This document shows positions 17,819 to 28,316 of a DNA stretch of 64,000 nucleotides, one piece after another. The stretch's first letter is position 1; the number at the start of each line of letters is the position of its first letter. Both the position numbers and the translations under genes were made by a program. Below the pieces are notes generated by a model. That model worked only from the letters and a program-made list of their open reading frames with translations, did no database searches and was not told where the DNA came from. Source of the stretch: Pedobacter glucosidilyticus DSM 23534 (GTDB lineage: Bacteria; Bacteroidota; Bacteroidia; Sphingobacteriales; Sphingobacteriaceae); the NCBI RefSeq assembly GCF_000425145.1, contig NZ_AULF01000018.1, forward strand, positions 39,637-103,636. The letters are read 5' to 3'.

Positions 17819-18838
17819 ATGAAAGTAATTTTATCTATTGATGGTGGAGGCATTAAAGGCATTATACCGGGAATGATTTTAGTGAGCCTAGAAGAAAGAT
17901 TAAAAAAAAAGACCCATAACCCTGAAGCATCTATAGTAGAATATTTTGATTTCTTTGCAGGCACCAGTACCGGCGGAATATTAACCGGCTTATTGCTTTG
18001 CCCTTCTGAAGCAGACCCAACAAAACCTAAATTTAGCGCCAAAGAAGCTTTAGATCTTTATATCAAACATGGCGCAGAGATTTTCCAAAACAAAGGCTTT
18101 AAAAAAATATTAGCACAAATTGGCTGGGTAACCGAAAAATATAATAATATAGCTTGGGAGAAAATTTTAAAAGATTACTTTGGTAATGTTAAGCTAAGTC
18201 AGCTGATAAAACCTTGTATCATTACAGCTTATAATATAGAACTTAGAAAAGCACATTTTTTCAGGCAAAAAACAGCTATAGAAAGAGGTGATAGCAGAGA
18301 TTTTTATTTAAGAGATGTTTGTAGAGCTACATCAGCAGCTCCAACCTTTTTTAGCGTTGCCGAAATTTATTCATTAGCAGGCGTAAGATATCCATTATTG
18401 GATGGTGGTGTTTTTGCAACCAACCCAACCATGAGTGCCTTTGTTGAAATACAAAAAACACCTGAGAAAGAGATTCCAAAAAACATCCATATTTTATCTT
18501 TAGGAACTGGGGTTTCTAAAAAATCTTATGATAGCGATGAGCTAAGTCAGACAAAAGCTCTATTTGTAGTGCCAGCATTATTAGATATGATGATGAGCGG
18601 TGCTAGCGAAACCAGCCATTTTTATATGATGCAGATTTTTTCTTTTTTAGGTATCTCCAATCAATACATCAGGCTAGAGCCTAAAGACTTGCAAAGTGTT
18701 GATGAAAGAATGGATGCCGCCACACCTAAAAACATTAAAAAGCTAATGGCTTTGGGCGACAGATTAATTAGCGAGCGAAATTTATTGTTAGACCGTATTG
18801 CAGATACTTTAATAAAACTTAAAGAAGAAGCTAATTAA
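17819..18838 (+). CDS. patatin-like phospholipase
   Basis: Serine lipid acyl hydrolase with a Ser-Asp dyad. Motifs in order: oxyanion loop DGGGIKG (about residues 8-14), nucleophile elbow GTSTG (about 49-53), and the catalytic Asp in LLDGGVFATNP (about 192-202). The conserved RATSAAPTFF precedes the last. No signal peptide, so it is expected in the cytoplasm. The domain arrangement resembles the CapV-type effector lipases of CBASS defence. However, no cyclic-oligonucleotide synthase or other defence gene is adjacent, and similar lone patatins are common in Bacteroidota, so a housekeeping lipase is the safer reading. Confidence 0.9.
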   Translation: MKVILSIDGGGIKGIIPGMILVSLEERLKKKTHNPEASIVEYFDFFAGTSTGGILTGLLLCPSEADPTKPKFSAKEALDLYIKHGAEIFQNKGFKKILAQIGWVTEKYNNIAWEKILKDYFGNVKLSQLIKPCIITAYNIELRKAHFFRQKTAIERGDSRDFYLRDVCRATSAAPTFFSVAEIYSLAGVRYPLLDGGVFATNPTMSAFVEIQKTPEKEIPKNIHILSLGTGVSKKSYDSDELSQTKALFVVPALLDMMMSGASETSHFYMMQIFSFLGISNQYIRLEPKDLQSVDERMDAATPKNIKKLMALGDRLISERNLLLDRIADTLIKLKEEAN

Positions 18839-19052
18839 AGCCATTTCATATAAATTTCGTCTTTAAAATAGATATTTTTTTATTAGATGTCTAGTCGAAT
18901 TTCAACCCTATCTATGAGTTTTGTCTAGCAGTATTTTTATGATTTTTTGCTAAAAAATTATCGAATAACATATTATTTTTATAGCTTTAGCATTGTAAAT
19001 GTTTTTAACAATTTACCATCACCAACTTCTTCAACCAAATCTAGGTTTATAT

Positions 19053-19107
19053 ACAGCAAGGTTATAGCAACCTTACAGCAACTTTATAGCAACCTTATAG
19101 CAAGTTT
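19053..19107. repeat. 11-bp tandem repeat, five units (ATAGCAACCTT)
   Basis: Five contiguous 11-bp units start at 19053, 19064, 19075, 19086 and 19097, all variants of AYAGCAASSTT. This is the only structure I see in the 381-bp gene-free stretch 18839-19219, which is otherwise very AT-rich without a convincing coding frame or terminator. Confidence 0.9.
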
Positions 19108-19219
19108 TAAATATAAGTAGACTATAGCTTAAGTATAAGATAATTATACTTCTTTATAAAATCAAGGTGCTTTTAATAAACCAGACAGTATTTAAAACTC
19201 GGTTATAACAAACTAAAAG

Positions 19220-19936
19220 TTATTTATTAAAACTTTCAAACTTATCCCAAAAACCATCTTTGGGTAAAGGAGCAAAAATATCTACGGGTTCATTTTTTAC
19301 CGGATGTATAAATTGCAACCTTCTGGCATGTAAACAAATGCTCTTTTTACGACTGCCACGTGGGTAGCCATATTTGTTATCGCCTACAATGGGGCTACCT
19401 AGCGTAGCTAATTGCACCCTTATTTGATGAGGCCTGCCAGTAATAGGATCCACTTCAATTAAATAGTAACCATCCAGAAAACCTAATACCTTAAAGTTCA
19501 ATTCGGCTCTTTGGCTACCTTTAACTTCGTGGTCATAAGCTGTAGTAATATTTTTTTTAGGATTTTTTACTAGCCAATGAACCAAAGTACCTTCCATTTT
19601 ACTAGGTTTTTGCCTAACCACAGCCCAATAAGTTTTATGCATTTGCCGCTCCTTAAACATTTTATTGATACGATCTAATGCTTTAGAAGTCTTTGCGAAC
19701 AGTATGACTCCACTTACCGGCCTATCTAAACGATGCACAACGCCTAAAAAAGCCCCATTAGGTTTCTGATATTTTTCGGCAATATATTTCTTTACCATAT
19801 CATCTAAAGACAAATCTCCGGTATCATCAACCTGAACAATCCATCCAGCTTTTTTATAAATAGCAATAAGATGATTATCCTCGTAAAGAACATCCTTATC
19901 TGTAACTGTATAATTTAAATCCGGGTATTCAGACAT
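19220..19936 (-). CDS. RluA-family pseudouridine synthase
   Basis: Isomerises uridine to pseudouridine in RNA. The catalytic motif HRLDRPVSGVILFAKT (about residues 77-92) contains the essential Asp. The other family motifs are KTYWAVV, and GRPHQIRVQLATLGSPIVGDNKYG near the C-terminus. No S4 domain precedes the catalytic domain, so it resembles the short RluA/TruC-like group; the target (23S rRNA or tRNA) cannot be told from the sequence. Length 238. Confidence 0.9.
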   Translation of the reverse strand: MSEYPDLNYTVTDKDVLYEDNHLIAIYKKAGWIVQVDDTGDLSLDDMVKKYIAEKYQKPNGAFLGVVHRLDRPVSGVILFAKTSKALDRINKMFKERQMHKTYWAVVRQKPSKMEGTLVHWLVKNPKKNITTAYDHEVKGSQRAELNFKVLGFLDGYYLIEVDPITGRPHQIRVQLATLGSPIVGDNKYGYPRGSRKKSICLHARRLQFIHPVKNEPVDIFAPLPKDGFWDKFESFNK

Positions 19937-19971
19937 TTTGTTTTAGATATGTTTTAGATATGAGTATTGAG

Positions 19972-20041
19972 ATATGCGTATAGAGACCAGGCTAATTTCA
20001 TAAATATAAGACGTGAGATTTAATATATGCGTATGGAGACC
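19972..20041. repeat. direct repeat pair upstream of the RluA-family gene
   Basis: Two near-identical 17-mers, ATATGCGTATAGAGACC (19972-19988) and ATATGCGTATGGAGACC (20025-20041), are 53 bp apart. They are preceded by TTTTAGATATG twice in tandem (19941-19962). No function is evident. Confidence 0.75.
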
Positions 20042-20084
20042 TTGGCAATTCCATTTAATATCTCTAACTTGTATGTCTTTCTTT

Positions 20085-20187
<103 letters not shown>

Positions 20188-21003
20188 TTAATACTGTTCT
20201 TTATCGTTAGGGAAATCTCCACTTTTAACATCAGACACGTAGGACTTTACAGCGCCATTAATCTCTGTAAATAAATCCAAATATTGTCTTAAAAATCTAG
20301 GGGTAAAACCTTTGGTTAAACCAATCATATCATTAATAACAAGAACCTGTCCATCGCAGCTACCACCTGCACCAATACCAATAGTAGGAATCAACACACT
20401 TTCTGTTACCTCTTTAGCTAATGCAGCAGGTATTTTTTCTAAAACCACAGAAAAACAACCAGCATTTTGTAAGGCCAGGATATCTTCTTTAAGTTTTTGT
20501 GCTTCGGCTTCTTCTTTTGCTCTTACAGTATAAGTACCAAATTTGTAAATAGATTGAGGCGTTAAACCTAAATGCCCCATTACAGGTATGCCGGCAGCTA
20601 TAATTCTCTGGATTGATTCTACAATTTCTGTCCCGCCTTCTAATTTTACAGCATGCGCACCAGATTCTTTCATAATCCGGATAGCTGAGTTTAAAGCTTC
20701 TTTTGAGTTACCTTGGTAAGAACCAAAAGGTAAATCAACTACTACTAAAGCTCTTTTAGTTGCTCTTATAACCGATGCAGCATGATAAATCATTTGGTCT
20801 AAAGTAATAGGCAAAGTAGTTTCATGTCCGGCCATCACCATAGAAGCAGAGTCTCCAACTAAAATAACGTCTACCCCACCCTCATCCACAACTCTTGCCA
20901 TAGAGAAATCATAAGAAGTAAGCATCGCTATCTTCTCACCTCTATTTTTCATTTCTTGTAAAATATGAGTTGTTATCCTTTTAATTTCTTTATGTACAGA
21001 CAT
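20188..21003 (-). CDS. panB: 3-methyl-2-oxobutanoate hydroxymethyltransferase
   Basis: First committed enzyme of pantothenate synthesis; transfers a hydroxymethyl group from methylene-THF to 2-oxoisovalerate. Family motifs: [19 protein letters not shown] (about residues 26-44), [37 protein letters not shown] and the catalytic region [14 protein letters not shown]. Length 271 is typical. Its substrate is the valine precursor made by the ilv operon 27 kb away. The stop codon abuts the 8-bp repeat array. Upstream, TAACTTTG (21048-21055, minus strand) is a possible -7 element. Confidence 0.97.
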   Translation of the reverse strand: MSVHKEIKRITTHILQEMKNRGEKIAMLTSYDFSMARVVDEGGVDVILVGDSASMVMAGHETTLPITLDQMIYHAASVIRATKRALVVVDLPFGSYQGNSKEALNSAIRIMKESGAHAVKLEGGTEIVESIQRIIAAGIPVMGHLGLTPQSIYKFGTYTVRAKEEAEAQKLKEDILALQNAGCFSVVLEKIPAALAKEVTESVLIPTIGIGAGGSCDGQVLVINDMIGLTKGFTPRFLRQYLDLFTEINGAVKSYVSDVKSGDFPNDKEQY

Positions 21004-21138
21004 TTTTTAAAATTATATAATGTTAATTTCACGAAGCTAACGGGCATCAAAGTTAGAAAAAGGAAAATGGAATGTTTAATATTTAGTTATGAATATTTGA
21101 TTAACTGATTTTTGATAATAATTATTTAAGCAATTGCT

Positions 21139-21168
21139 TTGTCTATTATGCTATTTTTATTACTTTTG
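21139..21168 (+). promoter_or_regulatory. Bacteroidota-type promoter for carA
   Basis: TTG (21139-21141), 19-bp spacer, TACTTTTG (21161-21168), a perfect match to TTG-N19-TAnnTTTG. Predicted transcription start is near 21174. Confidence 0.75.
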
Positions 21169-21177
21169 CACCCCGAG

Positions 21178-21285
21178 ATGAAAAATAAGCAAGCTCTTAT
21201 TTATTACACTAACATCAAGGAATTTATTCCATCCCATAGCTTTTTTCAATTAAATTTTCATTTAGAGTTTATCAATCACAAATGA
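21178..21285 (+). CDS. possible 35-codon upstream open reading frame coupled to carA
   Basis: An uninterrupted frame starts with ATG a few bases after the predicted carA transcription start and ends with a TGA that overlaps the carA ATG (ATGA). The peptide would begin MKNKQALIYYTNIKEF. It has no arginine codons and I recognise no domain. Near-leaderless initiation and stop/start coupling would let it control carA translation, but the frame could equally be chance. Confidence 0.3.
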   Translation: MKNKQALIYYTNIKEFIPSHSFFQLNFHLEFINHK

Positions 21286-22385
21286 ACGCATACTACACAA
21301 AATTACCCGCTGTACTTCTTCTAGCTGATGGAACCATTTTTCATGGTAAAGCTGCCGGAAAAATTGGTACTACAACAGGCGAAATCTGTTTCAATACTGG
21401 GATGACTGGTTACCAAGAGATTTTTACAGACCCTTCTTATTTTGGACAAATTATGGTAACCACCAATGCACATATTGGTAATTATGGTATACATGCCGAT
21501 GAGATTGAATCTGGAAGCATTAAAATTGCTGGTTTGGTGTGCAAAAACTTCAACATCAATTACAGCAGAAAAGAAGCAGAAAAATCTATTCAAGATTATT
21601 TTCAAGATGAACATATTGTAGGTATTTCTGATATTGATACCCGTGAATTGGTAAGACATATTAGAGATAAAGGTGCTATGAATGCCATTATCTCTTCAGA
21701 AATATTAGATATTGATGAGCTTAAAGCTAAACTTGCCGAAGTTCCTTCTATGGATGGTTTAGAGCTTTCATCGCAAGTAAGTACAAAAGAGCCTTATTTT
21801 ATTGGTGATGAAAATGCCCCAGTAAAAGTTGCTGTTTTAGATTTAGGCGTTAAGAAAAATATCTTAAGAAATTTTGCTGAAAGAGGTGTTTATGCTAAGG
21901 TTTTCCCAGCTAAAACTTCTTACGATGAAATGAAAAAATGGAACCCTGATGGTTACTTCATTAGTAATGGCCCCGGAGACCCTGCTGCAATGCCTTATGC
22001 CATAGAAACGGTTAAAGAAATTCTTAAAGAAGACAAGCCTTTGTTTGGTATTTGCCTTGGTCACCAATTATTAGCACAAGCTAATGGTATTGGCACCATG
22101 AAAATGTTTAACGGCCACCGTGGTTTAAACCATCCTGTAAAGAACATCATTAAAGACCATTGCGAGGTTACTTCACAAAACCACGGTTTTGGTGTAATTG
22201 CAGAAGAAGTTAGAAAATCTGATAAAGTGGAAATTACTCACTTAAACTTAAACGACCAATCTATTGAAGGTATAAGAGTTAAAGGTAAAAAAGCGTTTTC
22301 TGTACAATACCATCCAGAGTCTTCACCAGGTCCGCATGATTCAAGATATTTATTTGATGATTTTGTGGAAATGATGAAAGGATAA
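21282..22385 (+). CDS. carA: carbamoyl-phosphate synthase, small (glutamine amidotransferase) subunit
   Basis: Hydrolyses glutamine and passes ammonia to CarB for carbamoyl phosphate, feeding arginine and pyrimidine synthesis. N-terminal CPSase small-chain domain (residues 1-150; GEICFNTGMTGYQEIFTDPSYFG), then a class I amidotransferase domain with nucleophile Cys in FGICLGHQLLA (about residue 258) and the His-Glu pair in QYHPESSPGP (about 342-347). Length 367 is usual. carB is not adjacent: the next gene is convergent and a hairpin follows 18 bp after the stop. Confidence 0.97.
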   Translation: MNAYYTKLPAVLLLADGTIFHGKAAGKIGTTTGEICFNTGMTGYQEIFTDPSYFGQIMVTTNAHIGNYGIHADEIESGSIKIAGLVCKNFNINYSRKEAEKSIQDYFQDEHIVGISDIDTRELVRHIRDKGAMNAIISSEILDIDELKAKLAEVPSMDGLELSSQVSTKEPYFIGDENAPVKVAVLDLGVKKNILRNFAERGVYAKVFPAKTSYDEMKKWNPDGYFISNGPGDPAAMPYAIETVKEILKEDKPLFGICLGHQLLAQANGIGTMKMFNGHRGLNHPVKNIIKDHCEVTSQNHGFGVIAEEVRKSDKVEITHLNLNDQSIEGIRVKGKKAFSVQYHPESSPGPHDSRYLFDDFVEMMKG

Positions 22386-22402
22386 AAAAGAAGCCTCACC
22401 CT

Positions 22403-22451
22403 AAATCCCTCTCTTCCAAAGGAATCCCTATGGGACAAAAGAGAGGGATTT
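22403..22451. terminator. REP-type hairpin acting as bidirectional terminator
   Basis: A 13-bp stem (AAATCCCTCTCTT / AAGAGAGGGATTT) with T-rich flank on both strands lies between convergent carA and the helicase gene. It carries the CCTCACC prefix of the CCCTCTCC repeat family, so a repeat element seems to serve as terminator here. Confidence 0.75.
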
Positions 22452-22466
22452 TTTATTTTAATAGTA

Positions 22467-24914
22467 TTACGAGTTATTAAGCTCCATAAATTTCATTACG
22501 GCTCTTATCTCACCATAAGAAATTTCTTCGCCTAAAGCTGCTTTAGTATCATTTAAAGAAGAAGGCTTATTTCTCCAGATATAGTCTTGAATTTGGCTCA
22601 CCTTGCTCTTATTTACAATGCTATAAATATCTAAATCTCCAGTACCAACATAATGTGCCAAATGAGTTTCTATAGTGGTTGGCGCTAAATTTCTCTCCAA
22701 AGCAATTTCTTGAATAGTTTTTCCTGCTTTAAAGAAATCATAGCTTAACTTTTTGGTATCTATTTTCTCTGCGGTTGTTTTTACAAACAATTGAAAAGGT
22801 GTTTGTGAGATTTCCCTTTTATCACAAAAATCATTAATCATCGTCAACAACTCGTTTCCAAATTGTTTCACTTTGGTTTTACCCATTCCTTTGATACTTT
22901 CTAATTCTTGAAAGTTTGAAGGCAATTTATTCACCAACTCTACTAGAACTTTTTGCGGTAAAATATGATAAACAGGAACATTATTTTCTGAAGCTAGTTG
23001 GTCTCGCCAAGTTTTAATGGTTTTGTACAATTCCGGATGCTGAACACCACTAACCGTAGCAGAAGCTTTTTCTACAGGAGCTGCTTTTTTAAGATTCAGA
23101 AAATCTATCTCTGCATTGGCTTTAGTTTTTAAATAGCTTAGGGTTTGAAAACCATTGCAACAAAGTTTAAGTGCCGATTGCTTAATGAAAACTTCTTTTT
23201 CTACCTGCTCTAAAGCCTCTAAAAATTGCTTCTTAATGGTTTTATTATCCGCATCAAAACTTACTTTATCTAAGTTTTGGTGAAGTATTGTTAACTTATC
23301 AACAAAATATGTACATGCCTTTTTAACGCGTTCTTGCAACTCTTCATTTTCTTCTGGTAGCTTACCTTGCTGCAAGTATTGTGCTATTTGCCTGTTAAAT
23401 TTCTCGGCTACTGCATAAATATCAATTTCTGCTACCTCTCTAACTGCATTAATATTCTCTAAAAATCCTAAACTTATAATTTGATGATATTCTTCTGCTA
23501 ATTTTTTACATAGATAAAGTGCTGATTTTAATCGTTTAAAATCGAAAAGTTCTAGTAATAAATTTCTCTGAAAAACAACTTTGGCTTCTACTAGATGCTG
23601 CTCTCCCGGACTGTTTTGCTCGGCATTTTTGGTATAAGTAGCAACCGTACCATCCGTTTTAATACTTTGATAAGAAATAGGTGTACGTAAGACCATCCCT
23701 TCAAAGCTTTTACATCGGCTTAAAGCCACATAAACTTGCCCGTGGGCAAAGGCAGCATTGGCATCAATAATGGCTTTTTCAAAAGTTAAACCTTGACTTT
23801 TATGTATAGTAATTGCCCATGCCAATTTAATTGGATACTGAACAAAACTACCTATCACCTTTTCTTCAATATCTTTCGTTTCCGGATTTAACTCGTATTT
23901 GGTATTCTCCCACTCTACCCTACCCACTACAATTTCTTGTAAATCCGAAGGGCATTTAACATGGATATAGTCATCTTTTATTTTGATGATTTTACCAATT
24001 TTACCATTAAAATAGAGCTTATCTCTGGAAGCGTCGTTTTTAACAAACATCACTTGTGCACCTTCTTTCAGCTCCAACTCTAATGCGTTGGGATAAGAAA
24101 ACTCAGGAAACTCGCCTTTCACATCAGCTTTATAATAATGGCTTTTTGCTTTTAAACTTTTTAGCTTTTCATCGTTAATGATATTGGCAGATTGGTTATG
24201 AGATGTTAACGTAATATAACCCTCTTCTTCATCGGGATTGAAATTAGGGATATAACGTTGGTTAAGCTGCGCTAAAATTGGCTCATCAATACGGTTTTCT
24301 CTAACAGCATTTAAAATATCTATAAAAAAAGTATCAGACTGACGATAAATATGTTTAAGCTCTATACTTATTGGCGATGTTTGTTGTAAAGCCCTGCTAT
24401 TAAAAAAGTATAAATTGCTGTAATATGGTTTCAGCAGCTCCCAATCTTGATCCTTAACAACCGGCGAAAGCTGATGCAAATCGCCTATCATTAAAAGTTG
24501 TACGCCACCAAAAGGCTTTGCTCTATCCCTATATCTTCTTAAAACTTCATCAATATTATCTAAAGTATCGGCCCTTACCATACTTATTTCATCAATAACC
24601 AATAAATCAAGACTTTTGATAAGACTGATTTTTTGCTTATTCATTTTGTGTTGAAAGGATTTTTGATCAGCATTTGGCACATAAGGCCCAAATGCTAATT
24701 GAAAAAACGAGTGGATAGTACTACCACCTGCATTGATAGCCGCTACACCCGTAGGTGCTACAATAACCATTCTTTTTGGGCAGTTTTCTTTTAACCGATG
24801 TAGAAATGTAGTTTTACCAGTACCAGCTTTACCCGTTAGAAAGATATTCTTATCTGTAAATTGTACAAATTCTGAAGCTAGTTGCAGTTGAATGTTTTGC
24901 GCCATAAAATTCAT
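22467..24914 (-). CDS. PIF1/RecD-like superfamily 1B helicase with C-terminal HRDC and helix-turn-helix domains
   Basis: Predicted 5'-3' DNA helicase of 815 residues. Walker A GKAGTGKTTFLHRL (about residues 28-41), PTGVAAINAGGSTIHSFF (motif Ia), Walker B LVIDEISMV, motif III GDLHQLSPV and the C-terminal helicase motif AITIHKSQGLTFEKA with VALSRCKSFEG. After a region without clear assignment comes an HRDC-like domain (VPVYHILPQKVLVELVNKLP onward, about 660-715). A predicted helix-turn-helix follows (TIQEIALERNLAPTTIETHL, about 750-770). A start at the ATG 9 bp downstream (MAQNIQ, 24905) is equally likely. A role in replication restart or repair is inferred from the family. Confidence 0.9.
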   Translation of the reverse strand: MNFMAQNIQLQLASEFVQFTDKNIFLTGKAGTGKTTFLHRLKENCPKRMVIVAPTGVAAINAGGSTIHSFFQLAFGPYVPNADQKSFQHKMNKQKISLIKSLDLLVIDEISMVRADTLDNIDEVLRRYRDRAKPFGGVQLLMIGDLHQLSPVVKDQDWELLKPYYSNLYFFNSRALQQTSPISIELKHIYRQSDTFFIDILNAVRENRIDEPILAQLNQRYIPNFNPDEEEGYITLTSHNQSANIINDEKLKSLKAKSHYYKADVKGEFPEFSYPNALELELKEGAQVMFVKNDASRDKLYFNGKIGKIIKIKDDYIHVKCPSDLQEIVVGRVEWENTKYELNPETKDIEEKVIGSFVQYPIKLAWAITIHKSQGLTFEKAIIDANAAFAHGQVYVALSRCKSFEGMVLRTPISYQSIKTDGTVATYTKNAEQNSPGEQHLVEAKVVFQRNLLLELFDFKRLKSALYLCKKLAEEYHQIISLGFLENINAVREVAEIDIYAVAEKFNRQIAQYLQQGKLPEENEELQERVKKACTYFVDKLTILHQNLDKVSFDADNKTIKKQFLEALEQVEKEVFIKQSALKLCCNGFQTLSYLKTKANAEIDFLNLKKAAPVEKASATVSGVQHPELYKTIKTWRDQLASENNVPVYHILPQKVLVELVNKLPSNFQELESIKGMGKTKVKQFGNELLTMINDFCDKREISQTPFQLFVKTTAEKIDTKKLSYDFFKAGKTIQEIALERNLAPTTIETHLAHYVGTGDLDIYSIVNKSKVSQIQDYIWRNKPSSLNDTKAALGEEISYGEIRAVMKFMELNNS

Positions 24915-25007
24915 AGGATAAGCTTTAGGTAGACACTTAACCCTTGTTACTTATAAAATTATAAATAAATCTTAAATGATAAAAATTTTAGCAAAATTTA
25001 ATAAAAA

Positions 25008-25036
25008 AAGCCTTTCAGAAAAATCATGAAAGGCTT
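25008..25036 (-). terminator. intrinsic terminator after gnd
   Basis: Perfect stem AAGCCTTTCA / TGAAAGGCTT with a 9-base loop, followed on the minus strand by seven T residues, 19 bp after the gnd stop. Confidence 0.9.
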
Positions 25037-25054
25037 CTCATATAAAATATAAGA

Positions 25055-26515
25055 TTAAACTACATAAGTTGTAGATGAGGTGGTACCACCACGACCTGTC
25101 CAATTGGTGTGGAAGAACTCTCCTCTTGGTTTATCAATACGCTCGTAAGTATGTGCGCCAAAATAATCACGTTGCGCTTGTAATAAGTTGGCAGGTAAAC
25201 GCTCGCAACGGTAACCATCATAATAATTTAAGCCAGCACTTAAGCAAGGCGCAGGAATACCATTGATAGTTGCTAAAGCCACCGCTTGTCTTAAACCATT
25301 TTGGCATGCTTGAATTTTCTCAGCAAAATAAGGATCTAATAAAAGGTTAGCCAAGTCTGGGTTATGATCAAATGCTTCTTTGATGTTTCCTAAGAAACGA
25401 GAACGGATAATACATCCACCTCTCCACATTAAAGCAATATTACCGTAGCTTAACTCCCAACCGTATTCTTTAGCAGCAGCTCTCATCATTTGGTAACCTT
25501 GCGCATAAGAAATTACTTTAGCAGCATATAATGCATCTCTTAAGTAATTGATATATTCTTGTCTATCGCCATTAAATGATGGTTTTGGACCAGCAGTTAA
25601 AACTTTAGATGCAGCAACACGCTCATCTTTTAACGCCGATAAACATCTTGAGAATACAGACTCGGTAATTAAAGTTAAAGGAATACCTAGTTCTAAAGCA
25701 ACTGTACCTGTCCATTTACCTGTACCTTTTTGCCCAGCAGTATCTAATATTTTTTCAACTATTGGGGTACCATCCGCTTCTTTGTAGGCTAAAATATCTC
25801 GGGTGATTTCTACCAAGTAGCTATCTAGTTCGCCTTCGTTCCATTCTTTAAATACTTCATGCATTTCATCTGTCGACATTCCTAAAACGTCTTTCATGAT
25901 ATGATAAACTTCGTTTATCAATTGCATATCACCATACTCGATACCGTTATGTACCATTTTAACGAAGTGCCCAGCACCACCGTCGCCTACCCAATCGCAA
26001 CAAGGAGAACCATCATCTACTTTGGCAGCTATACCTTGGAAAATAGGTTTTACAGCTGGCCAAGCAGCTTTAGAACCACCCGGCATAATTGAAGGACCTA
26101 ATAAAGCACCTTCCTCGCCACCAGAAACACCACTTCCAATAAAATATAGACCTTTACTCTCTACGTATTTTACACGACGCTCTGTATCAGGGAAGTGAGA
26201 GTTTCCACCATCAATAATAATATCACCAGGAGATAAATGAGGAATTAACAGCTCGATGAAATCATCAACAGGCTTACCTGCTTTTACCATTAACATAACT
26301 TTACGTGGAGCTTTTAAAGAGCCGATTAAATCTTCAATAGATTTTGCTCCATAGATGTTTTTACCTTTAGCTCTACCATTGATAAAGTTTTCTACTTTAT
26401 CTACAGTACGGTTGTACGCAGTTACATGAAATCCTTTACTTTCCATGTTCAAGATTAGGTTTTCGCCCATTACAGCAATACCTATAATCCCGATATCTGA
26501 AATTGCTTTACTCAT
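25055..26515 (-). CDS. gnd: 6-phosphogluconate dehydrogenase, decarboxylating
   Basis: Oxidises 6-phosphogluconate to ribulose 5-phosphate with CO2 release in the oxidative pentose phosphate pathway. N-terminal Rossmann domain opens with GIIGIAVMGENLILNM and carries the NADP-binding AYNRT. The substrate motif GSGVSGGEEGALLGPSIMPGG is intact, as are GGAGHFVKMVHNGIEYGDMQL (catalytic Lys) and the C-terminal RERLPANLLQAQRDYFGAHTYER-type region (here starting YRCERLPANL). At 486 residues it belongs to the long form. Ends before a clear terminator. Upstream lies the structured 26.6-26.8 kb region. Confidence 0.97.
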   Translation of the reverse strand: MSKAISDIGIIGIAVMGENLILNMESKGFHVTAYNRTVDKVENFINGRAKGKNIYGAKSIEDLIGSLKAPRKVMLMVKAGKPVDDFIELLIPHLSPGDIIIDGGNSHFPDTERRVKYVESKGLYFIGSGVSGGEEGALLGPSIMPGGSKAAWPAVKPIFQGIAAKVDDGSPCCDWVGDGGAGHFVKMVHNGIEYGDMQLINEVYHIMKDVLGMSTDEMHEVFKEWNEGELDSYLVEITRDILAYKEADGTPIVEKILDTAGQKGTGKWTGTVALELGIPLTLITESVFSRCLSALKDERVAASKVLTAGPKPSFNGDRQEYINYLRDALYAAKVISYAQGYQMMRAAAKEYGWELSYGNIALMWRGGCIIRSRFLGNIKEAFDHNPDLANLLLDPYFAEKIQACQNGLRQAVALATINGIPAPCLSAGLNYYDGYRCERLPANLLQAQRDYFGAHTYERIDKPRGEFFHTNWTGRGGTTSSTTYVV

Positions 26516-26586
26516 GATGTATATTTAAATATATTGGTTTTTTGTTTGAAATGTTAGTGCTGCAAGATTAGCAATTTTTTAGGAAT

Positions 26587-26703
26587 TAGAGGGTATAAAC
26601 CTATGTTAAATTGAAATTTAACATAAAAAAGCAGTATGATTTATAGCTTAAAAACTATAATTTTTGATTTTTATAGATAAATGATAAATCTATGTACCCT
26701 CTA
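26587..26703. other. predicted four-way-junction palindrome upstream of gnd/eno
   Basis: TAGAGGGTA (26587-26595) pairs with TACCCTCTA (26695-26703) and encloses three hairpins: TATGTTAAAT/ATTTAACATA (26602-26625, perfect 10 bp), TTATAG/CTATAA (26641-26660) and TAGAT/ATCTA (26674-26692). The fold is possible on either strand. No coding frame is present. Could be an RNA or a MITE-like element. Confidence 0.45.
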
Positions 26704-26713
26704 TAAGATTAAT

Positions 26714-26836
26714 CTTAGCACAAGCGCTGCCCCATAAACTGGATTGTAGCGTATACCGGCCCTTGTGCTTAAGGCCTTAAGCAGTATGAGCGGAAAGCCA
26801 GACTACCCCTTCATAGTAGCAACTGCTTTGCTTTCC
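26714..26836. ncRNA. candidate structured RNA, unrecognised family
   Basis: GC-rich island in AT-rich surroundings. CTTAGCACAAG (26714-26724) pairs with CTTGTGCTTAAG (26762-26773, one bulge) around CGCT/AGCG. This is followed by the perfect 18-bp palindrome TGCTTAAGGCCTTAAGCA (26766-26783). Then AAGCAGT (26779-26785) can pair with ACTGCTT (26822-26828), while GGAAAGC (26792-26798) pairs with GCTTTCC (26830-26836); these two helices cross and would form a pseudoknot. I could not match it to tmRNA, RNase P, SRP RNA or a riboswitch I know; a Bacteroidota 6S RNA cannot be excluded. Strand is undetermined. Confidence 0.4.
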
Positions 26837-26906
26837 AAAAAATAAAATCAACATTTTCTTAGCACATACATAACATTTTATACTTAAAGCATATCCCTAA
26901 AAAGTT

Positions 26907-26914
26907 TATATTTG
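26907..26914 (+). promoter_or_regulatory. -7 promoter element of eno
   Basis: TATATTTG matches TAnnTTTG perfectly, with TTA instead of TTG 20 bp upstream. Transcription would begin near 26920, leaving a leader of about 75 bp. Confidence 0.55.
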
Positions 26915-26975
26915 CCCAGTTAAAATAAAAACTATACTTTAGTGTACTTTTAACACTAAGAGTAAAATCGAATAA

Positions 26976-28295
<1,320 letters not shown>

Positions 28296-28316
28296 TTTTT
28301 TTAGGATAAAAGAACA

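Noticed and set aside
17819..18838. Patatin lipase as a CBASS defence effector
   Set aside because: Catalytic motifs fit CapV-like lipases, but neither a nucleotide cyclase nor any other defence gene is adjacent; neighbours are a CAP lipoprotein and a pseudouridine synthase.
26714..26836. tmRNA, RNase P RNA, SRP RNA or a known riboswitch
   Set aside because: None of the conserved sequence elements of these RNAs as I know them (for example GGTTCGAATCC at a tmRNA 3' end or GGAAAGTCCGGGC of RNase P) is present.
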